Assembly: GCF_900496965.1 (NCBI RefSeq)
Contig: NZ_UFQB01000023.1
Coordinates: forward strand, 1 to 64,000
DNA length: 64,000 nt
Reading direction: 5' to 3'
Origin: Achromobacter agilis
GTDB lineage: Bacteria; Pseudomonadota; Gammaproteobacteria; Burkholderiales; Burkholderiaceae_B
In this document: positions 36,277 to 45,345 of the stretch, in pieces
Layout: each line of letters begins with the position of its first letter
How positions within the stretch are numbered: the stretch's first letter is position 1
The notes under the pieces: generated by a model
The model's database searches: none
What the model was told of the DNA's origin: nothing
Seen by the model: the letters and a program-made list of their open reading frames with translations, nothing else
Program-made: the position numbers and the translations under genes

Positions 36277-37029
36277 ATGCACTGCCCAGCCCAAACCATT
36301 TTTCCGGCCCTGCGCGCCCGTCTGGCGCGCGTCGGGGGCGTGGCGGCGGCGGTAGCCATCGTGGCGGGCGCTCTGGCGCTGGCGCCCACCAGCCCAGCCC
36401 AGGCGGCTGATATCTACCGTTACAAGGATCCGTTCGGCGTCTGGAGGGCAATGAAGGTGCCCACGGGCCATGCCAAGTACTACAAGCGGGCGCAGGCCCG
36501 CGCCGCATGGCGCAGCGGCGGCGTGAAGGTCTGCATGGCCTGCGACCCCAAGTCCGGCGACGGCGCGCGCCTGGCGGGGCTTGGGCCGACGTCGCGGGCC
36601 CTGCAATGGGGAGAGTCCAAGACGCCCACCGCGCACGACGGGCTGATCGCGCGGGCCGCCCAGGATTCGGGGGTGGACCAGGCTTTGCTGACCGCGGTCA
36701 TTGCGATCGAATCGGGATTCCGCAGCGATGCGCGCTCGCCCAAGGGCGCGCTGGGACTGATGCAGCTGATGCCGGCCACGGCGGCCCCATTGCTGGCCGT
36801 GGACGACGTCGAAACCGCGTTGGTGGATCCGGCCACGAACGTGAAGGCCGGGTCGCGCCACCTGCGTAGGCTGATCGACCAGTATCCCGGCCGGCTGGAT
36901 CTGGCGCTGGCGGCCTACAACGCCGGCGAAGGCGCCGTGCGCAAGTACGACGACGTACCGCCCTACGCGGAAACCCAGGCCTACGTCAGGGACGTCACCG
37001 CGCTGTACGAGCGTTACAAAACCCCTTGA
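36277..37029 (+). CDS. Lytic transglycosylase domain protein, exported
   Basis: 250 residues. An N-terminal signal or anchor sequence (hydrophobic at about 19-40, ending in PAQAA) is followed by a DUF4124-like stretch (DIYRYKDPFGVWRAM) and a C-terminal SLT goose-lysozyme-like domain. The catalytic Glu is in VIAIESGF; SPKGALGLMQLMPATA, DPATNVKAGSRHLRRL and LALAAYNAGEGAVRKYDDVPPYAETQAYV are all conserved. The enzyme cleaves peptidoglycan glycan strands with 1,6-anhydro ring formation, in the periplasm. It stands alone and converges with hemL. Confidence 0.94.
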   Translation: MHCPAQTIFPALRARLARVGGVAAAVAIVAGALALAPTSPAQAADIYRYKDPFGVWRAMKVPTGHAKYYKRAQARAAWRSGGVKVCMACDPKSGDGARLAGLGPTSRALQWGESKTPTAHDGLIARAAQDSGVDQALLTAVIAIESGFRSDARSPKGALGLMQLMPATAAPLLAVDDVETALVDPATNVKAGSRHLRRLIDQYPGRLDLALAAYNAGEGAVRKYDDVPPYAETQAYVRDVTALYERYKTP

Positions 37030-37065
37030 AGGGGAGCGGCCGCGAGCCGGCTCCCCGGGCGCCGG

Positions 37066-38343
37066 TTACATCGACGCGAAGACCTTTTCCGCGATGTCCA
37101 GCGTGGACTGGATCACGGCGTCGTCGTGCGTGGCCGAGACGAAGCCGGCCTCGAATGCCGAGGGCGCGAAGTGCACGCCGTGCTCCAGCATGGCGTGGAA
37201 GTAGCGGTTGAACGCGGCCGTGTCGCAAGCGGACACCTCGGCGAACGAGGTGGGCACTTTGTCGCTGAAATAGATGCCGAACATGCCGCCCACCGAATCG
37301 GCGGAGAAGGCCAGCCCGGCGGCGCGCGCGCGTTCCTGCAGGCCCTGGGCCAGCTTGGCGGTCTGGGCCGACAGCCGTTCGTAGAAACCGGGCGCCGCGA
37401 TCAGGCGCAGCGTGGCCAGGCCCGCGGCCACGGCCACCGGGTTGCCCGACAGCGTGCCGGCCTGGTAGACGCCGCCCAGCGGGGCGATGTGTTTCATGAT
37501 GTCGGCGCTGCCGCCGAAGGCGCCGACCGGCATGCCGCCGCCGATCACCTTGGCCAGCGTGGTGAGGTCGGGCTTGACGCCCGTCAGGCCCTGCACGCCT
37601 TGCGGGCCCACGCGGAAGCCGGTCATCACTTCGTCGAAAATCAGCAGCGCGCCGTGCTGCGTGCAGACCTCGCGCAGCCCTTCCAGGAAGCCCGGCGCCG
37701 GCTTGATCAGGTTCATGTTGCCGGCGACCGGTTCGACGATGATGCAGGCGATGTCGGCGCCATGCTGGGCAAAGGCCTCGCGCACCGCGTCCAGGTTGTT
37801 GTATTCCAGGGTCAGCGTGTGCGATACGAACTCCGGCGGCACCCCGGCCGAGCTGGGGTTGCCGAAGGTCAGCAGGCCCGAGCCGGCCTTGACCAGCAGG
37901 CTGTCCGAGTGGCCGTGATAGCAGCCTTCGAATTTCACGATCTTGGCGCGGCCGGTGGCGCCGCGCGCCAGGCGGATGGCCGTCATGGTGGCTTCCGTGC
38001 CCGAGCTGACCAGGCGCACTTGTTCCAGCGAGGGCAGGCGCGAGATCAAGACCTCGGCCAGTTCGATTTCCGCTTCCGTGGGCGCGCCGAACGACAGGCC
38101 GTTGACGGCGGCTTCCTGCACCGCGCGCACGACGTCGGGGTGCGAGTGGCCCAGGATGGCAGGGCCCCACGAACCCACGTAGTCGATGTATTGCTTGTCT
38201 TCCGCGTCCCACACGTACGGACCTTGCGCGCGCTTGATGAAGCGCGGCGTGCCGCCCACGGAGCGGAAGGCGCGCACGGGCGAGTTGACGCCGCCGGGGA
38301 TGCTGCGGCAGGCGCGTTCGAAAAGCTGGGCGTTACTGGACAT
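37066..38343 (-). CDS. hemL: Glutamate-1-semialdehyde 2,1-aminomutase HemL
   Basis: 425 residues from the ATG at 38343 ([26 protein letters not shown]), the family N-terminus; a longer frame upstream only reads through thiE. The PLP lysine is in [19 protein letters not shown]. The enzyme converts glutamate-1-semialdehyde into 5-aminolevulinate for tetrapyrrole synthesis by the C5 route. It lies five bases after thiE on the same strand, giving thiD-thiE-hemL. Length and motifs are normal. Confidence 0.97.
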   Translation of the reverse strand: MSSNAQLFERACRSIPGGVNSPVRAFRSVGGTPRFIKRAQGPYVWDAEDKQYIDYVGSWGPAILGHSHPDVVRAVQEAAVNGLSFGAPTEAEIELAEVLISRLPSLEQVRLVSSGTEATMTAIRLARGATGRAKIVKFEGCYHGHSDSLLVKAGSGLLTFGNPSSAGVPPEFVSHTLTLEYNNLDAVREAFAQHGADIACIIVEPVAGNMNLIKPAPGFLEGLREVCTQHGALLIFDEVMTGFRVGPQGVQGLTGVKPDLTTLAKVIGGGMPVGAFGGSADIMKHIAPLGGVYQAGTLSGNPVAVAAGLATLRLIAAPGFYERLSAQTAKLAQGLQERARAAGLAFSADSVGGMFGIYFSDKVPTSFAEVSACDTAAFNRYFHAMLEHGVHFAPSAFEAGFVSATHDDAVIQSTLDIAEKVFASM

Positions 38344-38348
38344 GGCGT

Positions 38349-39014
38349 TCAAGGCTTGCGGTTGGGGTTGGCGGAATAGGGCGCTGCGCAGGCCGCCGCG
38401 GCGGCGCGGATGCTGGGCGCTTCGAAGAGTCCGGTGATGACGGCGATGGCGTCGGCGCCGGCCTGCGCCACCAGGGGTGCGTTGCCGGGCGTGATGCCGC
38501 CGATGGCGACGACCGCGGGGCGCGGGGCGTCGCAGGCGTCCGTCAGGCGGCGGGCCTCGGCCAGGACCGAGAGCGGGGCGCGCACGGTGTCCGGCTTGAC
38601 CGTCGAGGCGAACATGGCGCCGAAGGCGATGTAGTCCGCGCCGGCGTCGAGCAACGCTTGCGCGCGGGCGAGGTCGTCGTAGCTGGAGCCGCCCAGGATC
38701 AGGTCGGGCCCGGCTTCGGCGCGGATGCGCGCCAGGCTGTCGTCGTCGCGGCCGACATGCGCGCCGTCGGCGCCCACGTCGAGCGCGAGGCGCCAATCGT
38801 CATTGATCAGGAACACCACGCCCAGTTCGCGGCACAGCGGCGCCAGCGCGCGCGCCTGTTCGGCGCGCACCGCGTCGGGCACGTTCTTGCGGCGCAGCTG
38901 CAGCGAACGCATGCCGCCTTCGGCGGCCTTGCGCACGGCCTGCAGCAGGCGTTCGGTGTCGTCCCATTCGGGGGTGACGCCGTACAGGCCGGCGGGAAAA
39001 CGCAGCGCTTTCAT
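38349..39014 (-). CDS. thiE: Thiamine-phosphate synthase ThiE
   Basis: 221 residues from the ATG at 39014, which overlaps the thiD stop by four bases. TIM-barrel motifs of ThiE are seen: SLQLRRKNV (pyrophosphate/Mg site), [21 protein letters not shown], and [13 protein letters not shown] as the phosphate loop, ending with [12 protein letters not shown]. It joins HMP-pyrophosphate and thiazole phosphate to thiamine phosphate. The ND pair missing from the Nudix fusion at 463-1425 is intact here, so this is the biosynthetic enzyme. Confidence 0.95.
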   Translation of the reverse strand: MKALRFPAGLYGVTPEWDDTERLLQAVRKAAEGGMRSLQLRRKNVPDAVRAEQARALAPLCRELGVVFLINDDWRLALDVGADGAHVGRDDDSLARIRAEAGPDLILGGSSYDDLARAQALLDAGADYIAFGAMFASTVKPDTVRAPLSVLAEARRLTDACDAPRPAVVAIGGITPGNAPLVAQAGADAIAVITGLFEAPSIRAAAAACAAPYSANPNRKP

Positions 39015-39820
39015 TGCGGGTGAATCCGGTTGGGGATGCGCCGGCCCATGCCCGGCAGGAAGCTGGCGGCGACCGCGGCGTCGGCGTGCGCCAGGCCCTG
39101 GCGCACGGCTTCCGGCATCTCCAGGCCGCGGGCCAGCATGGCGGTAATGGCGGTGGCGGCTACGCCGCCCGCATCGCCGTTGCGGTCCGGGGGCGCTTGC
39201 CACGGCAGCACGCTGGTCTGGCCATTGGGGCCCAGCAGCATGTTGGCGTAGTGGCCGGGGCGCTGGGGACTGCCCAGGACGAGCACCCATTCCGCGCCCG
39301 CCGCCACCAGGGCGTGCATGGGCGACGGTGCGTCCCCGATATCTATGTCGCCGTCGGCGTGCCATTGCGCCAGGCGCAGGTGTTCGATGACCAGCAGGTC
39401 GGTCTGGGGCAGCACCAATTCCAGGGTGGCGGCCAGCAGGTCGTCGGCCTCGTCCTCGTCGGCGGCATTGGCCGGCGGCTGGGCGCGCTGGCCCAGGTGC
39501 AGGACCAGCGGCACCTGGCTGTAGTCGGCGGCGATCTGCGCGGCGACGCTGGCCGTTTCCGCGGTGTATAGTCCGCCCACCTTGATGGCCTGAACCGACA
39601 TGTCTTCGAGCAGGCAGCGCGCCTGGTCGTCCAGGAGGTCGGGCGAGACGGGATGGACTTCTTCGATGCCGGCGGTATCGCGCACGGTCAGTGCGGTGAC
39701 GGCCGCCAGGCCATGGCAGCCCAGGCGGGCGCAGGTAACGGCGTCTGCCGGCAAGCCGTCGGAGCCCGAGGGATCGAGCGGACCGAAGACCAAAACGAGA
39801 GGGGGAGTAACGGGGGCCAC
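39011..39820 (-). CDS. thiD: ThiD-like hydroxymethylpyrimidine/phosphomethylpyrimidine kinase, divergent
   Basis: 269 residues, ribokinase-like fold. The N-terminal GPLDPSGSDGLPADAVTCARLGCHGLAAVTALTVRDT corresponds to the ThiD pattern DPSGGAGxxAD...A.TALT.Q.T. The C-terminal anion-hole motif, normally GTGCTxxxA, reads RNGDAGGVAATAITAML, so the usual Cys is not in place. The middle contains an acidic insertion (ANAADEDEADDLL). Overlap with thiE indicates that it still serves thiamine synthesis, but its kinase activity may be altered. The gene is divergent from rubredoxin. Confidence 0.85.
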   Translation of the reverse strand: MAPVTPPLVLVFGPLDPSGSDGLPADAVTCARLGCHGLAAVTALTVRDTAGIEEVHPVSPDLLDDQARCLLEDMSVQAIKVGGLYTAETASVAAQIAADYSQVPLVLHLGQRAQPPANAADEDEADDLLAATLELVLPQTDLLVIEHLRLAQWHADGDIDIGDAPSPMHALVAAGAEWVLVLGSPQRPGHYANMLLGPNGQTSVLPWQAPPDRNGDAGGVAATAITAMLARGLEMPEAVRQGLAHADAAVAASFLPGMGRRIPNRIHPQ

Positions 39821-39975
39821 TTGGACAGCGCTTGAGTAAGGGTACCCGGACTCATTTGCTGCGAATCAGGGGAACCCCTATTGGGTTTCGGTAAGATTGT
39901 CCCCATTCTAATGGAAGCCCCTCACCTTTGCCCTGCCGCCGGGGCAAGGACCAGGATTTGATGTAAGAGAGAACT

Positions 39976-40140
39976 ATGCGTACTTGGATGTGTTTGATTT
40001 GCGGCTGGGTCTACGATGAAGAGGCCGGCCTGCCCGACGAGGGTATTGCGCCCGGCACGCGCTGGGAAGACGTGCCGCCGAATTGGGTCTGTCCCGAATG
40101 CGGCGCGCGCAAAGAGGACTTCGAACTGATGGAAATCTGA
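39976..40140 (+). CDS. Rubredoxin
   Basis: 54 residues. Two Cys-x2-Cys pairs, in WMCLICGWVYDEEAG and NWVCPECGARKEDFE, bind a single iron. The central PDEGIAPGTRWEDVPPNWVCP is the family hallmark. It is a small cytoplasmic electron carrier, perhaps for an alkane or aromatic oxygenase or for oxidative-stress enzymes. It is divergent from thiD, and the 151 bases up to yqgE show no gene. Confidence 0.97.
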   Translation: MRTWMCLICGWVYDEEAGLPDEGIAPGTRWEDVPPNWVCPECGARKEDFELMEI

Positions 40141-40291
40141 AGCGGCACCGCCGACATATTCCGCCAAGGCTCGTAAGATGGGATGTAGCCCCATCCCTCG
40201 CAACCGTAGGACGGCCAGCCGCTAGGCATGGTGGGCCGCGTCCGCGCGGCCTGTCCCACGGTTCTCTCAGACTACCCACGAAGGGGTTGCC

Positions 40292-40879
40292 ATGACGGAA
40301 AAACAACACGACGAATCCACGACGCAGGCGGCCAATTTCGCCAACCAGTTCCTGATCGCCATGCCGGGCATGGTGGAAGGCAGCCTGGCGGGCTCGGTCA
40401 TCTACGTCTGCGAACACACCGAGCGCGGCGCGCTGGGCCTGGTCATCAACCGGCCCACCGACCTGACGCTGGGCACCCTGTTCGAGCGCATCGACCTGAC
40501 GCTCGAGATCGGCCCCGTGAAGGACACCCTGGTTTTCTTCGGCGGCCCGGTGCAGACCGACCGCGGTTTCGTGCTGCACGCGCCCGCCGGCGACTACAGC
40601 TCCAGCATCAAGCTGGGCGGCATGGCGCTGACCACCTCGCGCGACGTGCTGCAGGCCGTCGCCGAAGGCAACGGACCGGCCCGCATGCTGGTCACGCTCG
40701 GCTATGCGGGCTGGGGCGCGGGCCAGCTCGAAAGCGAGATGGCCCAGAACGCCTGGCTGAGCGTGGGCGCCGACGACAGCATCATCTTCGATGTGCCGCC
40801 CGAAGAACGCTACCCCGCCGCCCTGAAGCTGCTGGGCATCGATCCGGTGATGCTGGCGGGCGACGCGGGCCATGCCTGA
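40292..40879 (+). CDS. YqgE/AlgH family protein
   Basis: 195 residues. NQFLIAMPGMVEGSLAGSVIYVCEHTERGALGLVINRP, FFGGPVQTDRGFVLH and TLGYAGWGAGQLESEMAQNAWL are the conserved blocks of the family. Function remains unassigned (UPF0301); members are nearly always encoded next to ruvX, as here with an 8-base overlap. It is expected to be cytoplasmic and has no metal or nucleotide motif. Confidence 0.95.
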   Translation: MTEKQHDESTTQAANFANQFLIAMPGMVEGSLAGSVIYVCEHTERGALGLVINRPTDLTLGTLFERIDLTLEIGPVKDTLVFFGGPVQTDRGFVLHAPAGDYSSSIKLGGMALTTSRDVLQAVAEGNGPARMLVTLGYAGWGAGQLESEMAQNAWLSVGADDSIIFDVPPEERYPAALKLLGIDPVMLAGDAGHA

Positions 40880-41273
40880 GGAAACGCTGCTTGCCTTCGA
40901 TTTCGGCGAGAAGAAGATCGGCATCGCCATCGGCAATACGCTGACGCGCCAGGCGCGTCCGCTGGAAATCATCTTCAGCGAGATCCGAGAGGCGCGCTTC
41001 GGCCGCATCGCGGCGCTGCTGCAGGAATGGCAGCCCCGCCGCGTCGTGGTGGGGCTTGCGCTGGACGCCGACGGCGGCGAGCAGCCAGCCACGGCGCGCT
41101 GCCGCCGCTTCGCCAATCAATTGCACGGCCGGTTCGGCGTCGCCGTCGAACTGGTGGACGAGCGCGGCTCCAGCATGGAGGCGCAACGCCTGCTGGGGAC
41201 GCACGCCGCCGATGACGCAATGGCGGCGGCTGTTATCCTGCAACGATATCTGGATACCCTGCCGGCGGCCTGA
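40872..41273 (+). CDS. ruvX: Holliday junction resolvase-like RuvX (YqgF)
   Basis: 133 residues, RNase H-like fold. LAFDFGEKKIGIAIGN carries the first catalytic Asp; VVVGLALDADG and FGVAVELVDERGSSMEAQRLL hold the next acidic residues; DDAMAAAVILQRYLD is the last. YqgF proteins act in 16S rRNA 5'-end maturation in several bacteria and have junction-resolving activity in vitro. It starts inside yqgE (8-base overlap) and is followed after 21 bases by the pyrB-like gene. Confidence 0.96.
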   Translation: MPEETLLAFDFGEKKIGIAIGNTLTRQARPLEIIFSEIREARFGRIAALLQEWQPRRVVVGLALDADGGEQPATARCRRFANQLHGRFGVAVELVDERGSSMEAQRLLGTHAADDAMAAAVILQRYLDTLPAA

Positions 41274-41294
41274 CGCTTGCCGCCCGGCTTGCCT

Positions 41295-42212
41295 ATGCTC
41301 AATCCGCAACTCGATCGCCGCGGCGAAATGCTGCATCTGCTGACCACGGAAGGCCTGCCCCGGCGCCATGTCGAGCGGCTGCTGGACGCGGCGCGCGGCA
41401 TGGGCGCGGGCACCGCGCCGTCCGGTCCCGCCTCGGGTCTGCCGGTCTTCCTTTGCCTGCCGGACGACGCCGCGCAGGATCGGGACGCGTTTGCCGCCGC
41501 TGCGGCGAGCCTGTCGCTGCCGTCCGTGCCAGTGGATGCGTCGGCCGGCGGCGCGCTGGCCGCAACCGTTGCCGGCCTGGGGCCGGGCGTGCTGGTGCTG
41601 CGCCACGCGGCAAGCGGCGCGGCGCATTGCGCGGCGGCCCACGCGGCGGCGGGCCTGCGCGTTGTCAACGCGGGCGACGGCAGCCATGCCGATCCCCTGC
41701 CGGCGCTGGCGTTGGTGCAGGCGATGCTGGAGGCGAAGCAGGACCTGACGAACTTGGCGGTGACGCTGGTGGGCGATGTCCGGCATTCGCGCCTGGCGCG
41801 CGCCGTGATCCACGTCATGACCACGCTGGGCGTTCCGGAAGTGGGCGCGGCGGCGCCGCGCACCTTGCTGCCAGACGGCCTGGCGCAATTGGGCGTGCGC
41901 GCCTGCGCCTCGCTGGGCGAGGGGCTGCAGGACGCCGACGTCATCATCGTCCTGCCCCTGGACGTGGAGCGGATCAGCGGCGCGCTGCTGCCTTCGGCCC
42001 GCGAGTACGCATATGCCTACGGCCTGACGCCGGGCGCGCTGGCCGGCGCCCGGCCTGACGCGCTGCTGCTGCCCGCGGGCGGGCTGGAACCCGGCATCGA
42101 GGTCGACGGCGACGTCGCGGCCAGCCTGGCGCCCGTGCAGGCGCGCCTGGCCGAGCTCGAACGGCATTTGCGCCAGGCCGCCCTGGCGGCGCTGGCCGGA
42201 GACGCGCCATGA
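41295..42212 (+). CDS. Aspartate carbamoyltransferase-like protein without catalytic residues (PyrB homologue)
   Basis: 305 residues from the ATG at 41295. Overall likeness to class-A PyrB is clear (GEMLHLLTTEGLPR, HAASGAAH, VVNAGDGSHADP, VGDVRHSRLARAVIHVMTTLG, ISGALLPSAREYAYAYGLT). Nearly every substrate contact is lost. The carbamoyl-phosphate loop STRTR is replaced by PDDAAQDR; the mobile Lys of the 80s loop is missing; HPTQ has become DPLP; LRLQ has become LPLD; and HPGPxNRG has become LPAGGLEPG. The HSRxAR Arg remains. The frame is continuous, so it is not a simple pseudogene. It overlaps the PyrC-like gene by four bases and may serve as a non-catalytic complex partner; an active PyrB must then exist elsewhere. 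Confidence 0.85.
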   Translation: MLNPQLDRRGEMLHLLTTEGLPRRHVERLLDAARGMGAGTAPSGPASGLPVFLCLPDDAAQDRDAFAAAAASLSLPSVPVDASAGGALAATVAGLGPGVLVLRHAASGAAHCAAAHAAAGLRVVNAGDGSHADPLPALALVQAMLEAKQDLTNLAVTLVGDVRHSRLARAVIHVMTTLGVPEVGAAAPRTLLPDGLAQLGVRACASLGEGLQDADVIIVLPLDVERISGALLPSAREYAYAYGLTPGALAGARPDALLLPAGGLEPGIEVDGDVAASLAPVQARLAELERHLRQAALAALAGDAP

Positions 42213-43498
42213 GACTGCATATCGCCAATGGCCGGCTCATCGATCCCGCGAACGGCGTGGACGGGCTGCTGGATCTTTATATTGCCGATGGCCGCGTGGC
42301 CGGGGTGGGGCGCCCGCCCGACGGCTTCCAGGCCGACCGCCAACTGGATGCGGCGGGGCTGGCGGTGCTGCCGGGCCTGGTCGATCTGTCGGCGCGGGTG
42401 TCGCAGCCCGGCGCGGCCGCCTTCGCGCCCGCCGAACTGCGCGCGGCCCTGGCCGGCGGCGTAACCAGCCTGGTGCTGCCGCCGGATCCCGGCGCGCCGC
42501 TGGACGAGCCGGGCAAGGCGGAGGCGCTGATGCGCCATGCGGAGCCGGGGCAGTGCCGCGTGCGCCCGCTGGGCGCGATGACCGTGGGCCTGGCGGGCGA
42601 AACGCTGGCGGAAATGGATCTGCTGGCCCGCGCGGGCTGCCTGGCCTATGCGCAAGGGGATAGCGGCATCGCCGATACGCGGGTGCTCTGGGGGGCGATG
42701 CGCTACGCCAGTGGCCAGGGCCACACTCTGTGGCTGCGGCCGCAGGACCCATGGCTGGCCCGCGGCGCGGCGGCCGCCAGCGGCGCCTATGCCGAACGCC
42801 TGGGCCTGGAGGGGCTGCCGCCGCAGGCGGAGACGGTGGCCCTGCAGACCCTCTTCGAATTGCAGCGCGCCACCGGCGCCCGGCTTCACCTGGCGCGTCT
42901 GTCCACGGCGGCGGGGCTGGCGCTGCTGCGGGCGGCGCGGCATGAAGGCTTGCCGGTGACGGCCGACGTGTCCGCCAACAGCCTGCACCTGACCGATGTC
43001 GATATCGGCTTTTTCGATACGAATTTCCACCTGTGCCCGCCGCTGCGCGGCCAGCGCGATCGCGATGCCATCCAGGCGGCGCTTGCCGACGGCGTGGTCG
43101 ACGCCCTGTGTTCGGATCACTCGCCGGTCGACGGGCGCGACAAGGCCGCGCCGTTCCCGCTGACCGAACCGGGGGCGACGGGGCTGGAGCTGTTGCTGTC
43201 CCTGGCGTTGAAATGGGCGCGCGACAGCCGCCGGCCCCTGGGCGAGGCGCTGGCCCGCGTCACCAGCGGCCCGGCCGCCGTGCTGGCCCGGATCGCGCCG
43301 CTGGCGGCGCCCGCCGGTCAACTGGGCGTGGGTATGCCGGCGGACCTGTGCCTGGCCGACCTGGACGCCGAGTGGCTGGTGACGCCTGGCGCGCTGCAAA
43401 GCCGCAGCGGCCACACCCCGTTCGCGGGTATGATGCTGCCCGGCCGTGTACGCGCCACCGTCGTGGGTGGCAGCCTGGCCTGGGAGACTCCGGTTTGA
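42209..43498 (+). CDS. Dihydroorotase-like protein without zinc ligands (PyrC')
   Basis: 429 residues. Amidohydrolase fold with LHIANGRLIDPANGVDG, VLPGLVDLSARVSQPG, and a late VDALCSDHSPVDGRDKAAPFPLTEPGATGLE. Active dihydroorotases have DxHxH after GxxD; here the His-x-His is SAR, and the His of DHxPH is gone, so zinc cannot be bound as usual. In pseudomonads such inactive PyrC' subunits assemble with PyrB. Here both neighbours seem inactive, which is unusual. Overlaps at both ends (ATGA with pyrB-like, TTGA with the acyltransferase) indicate tight co-translation. Confidence 0.9.
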   Translation: MRLHIANGRLIDPANGVDGLLDLYIADGRVAGVGRPPDGFQADRQLDAAGLAVLPGLVDLSARVSQPGAAAFAPAELRAALAGGVTSLVLPPDPGAPLDEPGKAEALMRHAEPGQCRVRPLGAMTVGLAGETLAEMDLLARAGCLAYAQGDSGIADTRVLWGAMRYASGQGHTLWLRPQDPWLARGAAAASGAYAERLGLEGLPPQAETVALQTLFELQRATGARLHLARLSTAAGLALLRAARHEGLPVTADVSANSLHLTDVDIGFFDTNFHLCPPLRGQRDRDAIQAALADGVVDALCSDHSPVDGRDKAAPFPLTEPGATGLELLLSLALKWARDSRRPLGEALARVTSGPAAVLARIAPLAAPAGQLGVGMPADLCLADLDAEWLVTPGALQSRSGHTPFAGMMLPGRVRATVVGGSLAWETPV

Positions 43499-44235
43499 AG
43501 CTGCTGCGCTTTGTCCTTAGGCTGTTCCTCGTGTTGCCCTGGATCCTCTTCGGCCTGCTGTGCGTGGGCCTGGTGTATCCGCTGCTCGGGAACGGCAAGC
43601 GCGCCTGGCTGAACCGCCGCTGGTCCCGCTGCCTGATGGCGTTCTGTGGGCTGCGCGTGGTCCTGAAGGGCGAACCGCGCCTGACGGGGCCGGTGCTGCT
43701 GGTGGCCAACCACGTGTCCTGGATCGACATCTTCGTGCTGAATTCGGCGCGCGCCACCTCGTTCGTCGCCAAGAGCGAAATCCGCAGCTGGCCCGTCATC
43801 GGCTGGCTGGTGGCCGGCGCAGGCACGCTGTTCATCGAACGCGGCCAACGCCATGCCGTGCACGCGATGGGCGAAGCCATGCAGGCCCGCTTCAAGCAGG
43901 GCGACGCCGTGGGCCTGTTTCCCGAAGGCACGACCAGCGAAGGCTTCGAACTGCTTCCTTTCCACGCCAGCCTGTTCGAACCGGCCCGGGCCGCCGCCGT
44001 CGAAATCCAGCCGGTGGCCTTGCGCTTTCTCCAGCACGGCAAACGCAGCGGCTATGCCGCCTTCGTGGGCGAGGAATCCCTGGTCGCCAACCTGTGGCGG
44101 GTGCTGGGCGTGACGGGCCTGGCCGTGGAAGTGGTTTTCCTGCCCCCGCTGCCCGCCCGCCACCCGGACGGCAGCCTGCCCACCCGCCTGGAACTCTCCC
44201 ACCAGGCCCGCGACGCGATTCTGGGCGCGCTGTAG
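43495..44235 (+). CDS. 1-acyl-sn-glycerol-3-phosphate acyltransferase (PlsC family)
   Basis: 246 residues when started at TTG 43495, which overlaps the PyrC' stop (TTGA) and gives an N-terminal membrane helix (LLRFVLRLFLVLPWILFGLLCVG). The acyltransferase motifs are NHVSWIDIF (block I, catalytic His/Asp), FIERGQR and FPEGTTSEG (block III). It would acylate lysophosphatidic acid or a lyso-lipid at the inner membrane. No ATG with a good site lies nearby; the next ATG at about 43636 would delete the helix. A palindrome array begins 30 bases after the stop. Confidence 0.92.
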   Translation: MKLLRFVLRLFLVLPWILFGLLCVGLVYPLLGNGKRAWLNRRWSRCLMAFCGLRVVLKGEPRLTGPVLLVANHVSWIDIFVLNSARATSFVAKSEIRSWPVIGWLVAGAGTLFIERGQRHAVHAMGEAMQARFKQGDAVGLFPEGTTSEGFELLPFHASLFEPARAAAVEIQPVALRFLQHGKRSGYAAFVGEESLVANLWRVLGVTGLAVEVVFLPPLPARHPDGSLPTRLELSHQARDAILGAL

Positions 44236-44265
44236 GCCGAGAGGGGCTGCTCTGGGCTTTCGGTT

Positions 44266-44430
44266 GTGTCAGACACCCGCGAGGCACCGAGGCGCAATGG
44301 CATGCGTCTCGTACGGGTGTCAGACACTGGTCCAGGCAGTGTCTGACACCCGAGGAAATGCTGGAACGGCCTGGCGCAGGCCTTTCCGGGCGTCAGACAC
44401 ATGTATTGGCTACGGCTTGGTGTCAGGCAC
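44266..44430. repeat. GTGTCWGACAC palindrome array 3
   Basis: Perfect copies start at 44266, 44317 and 44339; one-mismatch copies are at 44390 (GCGTCAGACAC) and 44420 (GTGTCAGGCAC). Spacings are 51, 22, 51 and 30 bp. The piece before the 44317 copy is the reverse complement of the ACCCGTACGAGA phrase of other arrays. The array fills the gap between convergent acyltransferase and LysR genes. Confidence 0.88.
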
Positions 44431-44451
44431 TGCTCATCCTCAGCAGAAAAC

Positions 44452-45345
44452 TCACCTTCCACCACCAGAAAACTCGCAGCAACTCTCCGCCAGCTCCGCA
44501 ACGCTTTCGCAAAACGCCACATCCGCATCCCGGCGGAACATCGCGCAATACACCGACTGCGGCGGCGCAAGCGTCGTGCGGGCGATGACCAGCTGCCTGG
44601 CGCTCACCATGTCCGCGAAGTAGTCGCGCGGCAGGCAGCTGACGCCGAAACCGGCGGCGGTCAGCCCGGCCATCGCGATCAGGCTGTTGATAGTGAAGAT
44701 ATTGCTGACCGGCGTGTGCGGCCGCAGCCAGCCGTCGTAGATCATATTCAGGCCCGATTCCCGGCTTTGCCGCAGCAGGGGCAATGCCGCGATGTCCGCC
44801 GGCGCATAGACGCGGCTGGAGTCGATCATGTCGGGGCTGCCCATCCAGGCGAACTCCAGGCGCTGCAGCGGCACCACCTGCAGGTTCGGCTCCGCGAACT
44901 CCCCGTGCAGGAACGCCATGTCCAGCTGGCCGGCCTGCAGGCGCTTGAGCAGGTCCGCGCCCAGGTCGATGTGCGGTTCCAGCGTGATGCGGGGGTAGTG
45001 CGCCCGCAGCAGCCGGATCAGCGCCGGCAGCCACGTCATGGCGGTGATCTCCGTAATGCCGAACCGGAACGTGCCGGTCAGCGTGTGCTGGCCTTTCAGC
45101 CGGACCAGCAGCCGGTCGCGGTGGCCCAGCATGTCCTCGGCCAGCGCGTAGACCTCGTGGCCGCGCGCGGTCAGTTCGGCGCGGTGGCCGGACCGGTCGA
45201 ACAATGCGATATCGAAGTCCGCCTCCAGTTCCTGGATGCGCTTGGTGATCGCGGATTGCGTGGTGTGCAGCTTCTGCGCCGACGCGGAAAACGTGCCCAG
45301 CCTGACAGTCCAGTACAGGGCTTCGATCTGCTTGAAGGTCAGCAT
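44452..45345 (-). CDS. LysR-family transcriptional regulator
   Basis: 297 residues. The N-terminal helix-turn-helix FKQIEALYWTVRLGTFSASAQKLHTTQSAITKRIQELE is typical, followed by a periplasmic-binding-like effector domain (FRFGITEITAMTWLPALIRLLRAHYPRI, MAGLTAAGFGVSCLPRDYFADMV). The protein ends with a Cys-containing, Ser/Gly-rich tail. The gene is divergent from the RraA-aminotransferase-ABC transporter operon, the usual arrangement for a LysR protein and its target. The 173 bases between the two starts are AT-rich and presumably hold its operator. Confidence 0.94.
   Translation of the reverse strand: MLTFKQIEALYWTVRLGTFSASAQKLHTTQSAITKRIQELEADFDIALFDRSGHRAELTARGHEVYALAEDMLGHRDRLLVRLKGQHTLTGTFRFGITEITAMTWLPALIRLLRAHYPRITLEPHIDLGADLLKRLQAGQLDMAFLHGEFAEPNLQVVPLQRLEFAWMGSPDMIDSSRVYAPADIAALPLLRQSRESGLNMIYDGWLRPHTPVSNIFTINSLIAMAGLTAAGFGVSCLPRDYFADMVSARQLVIARTTLAPPQSVYCAMFRRDADVAFCESVAELAESCCEFSGGGR

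Noticed and set aside
38344..38796. Extended HemL N-terminus
   Set aside because: The extension only reads antisense-like Arg/Pro-rich sequence across thiE; HemL begins at MSSNAQLF.
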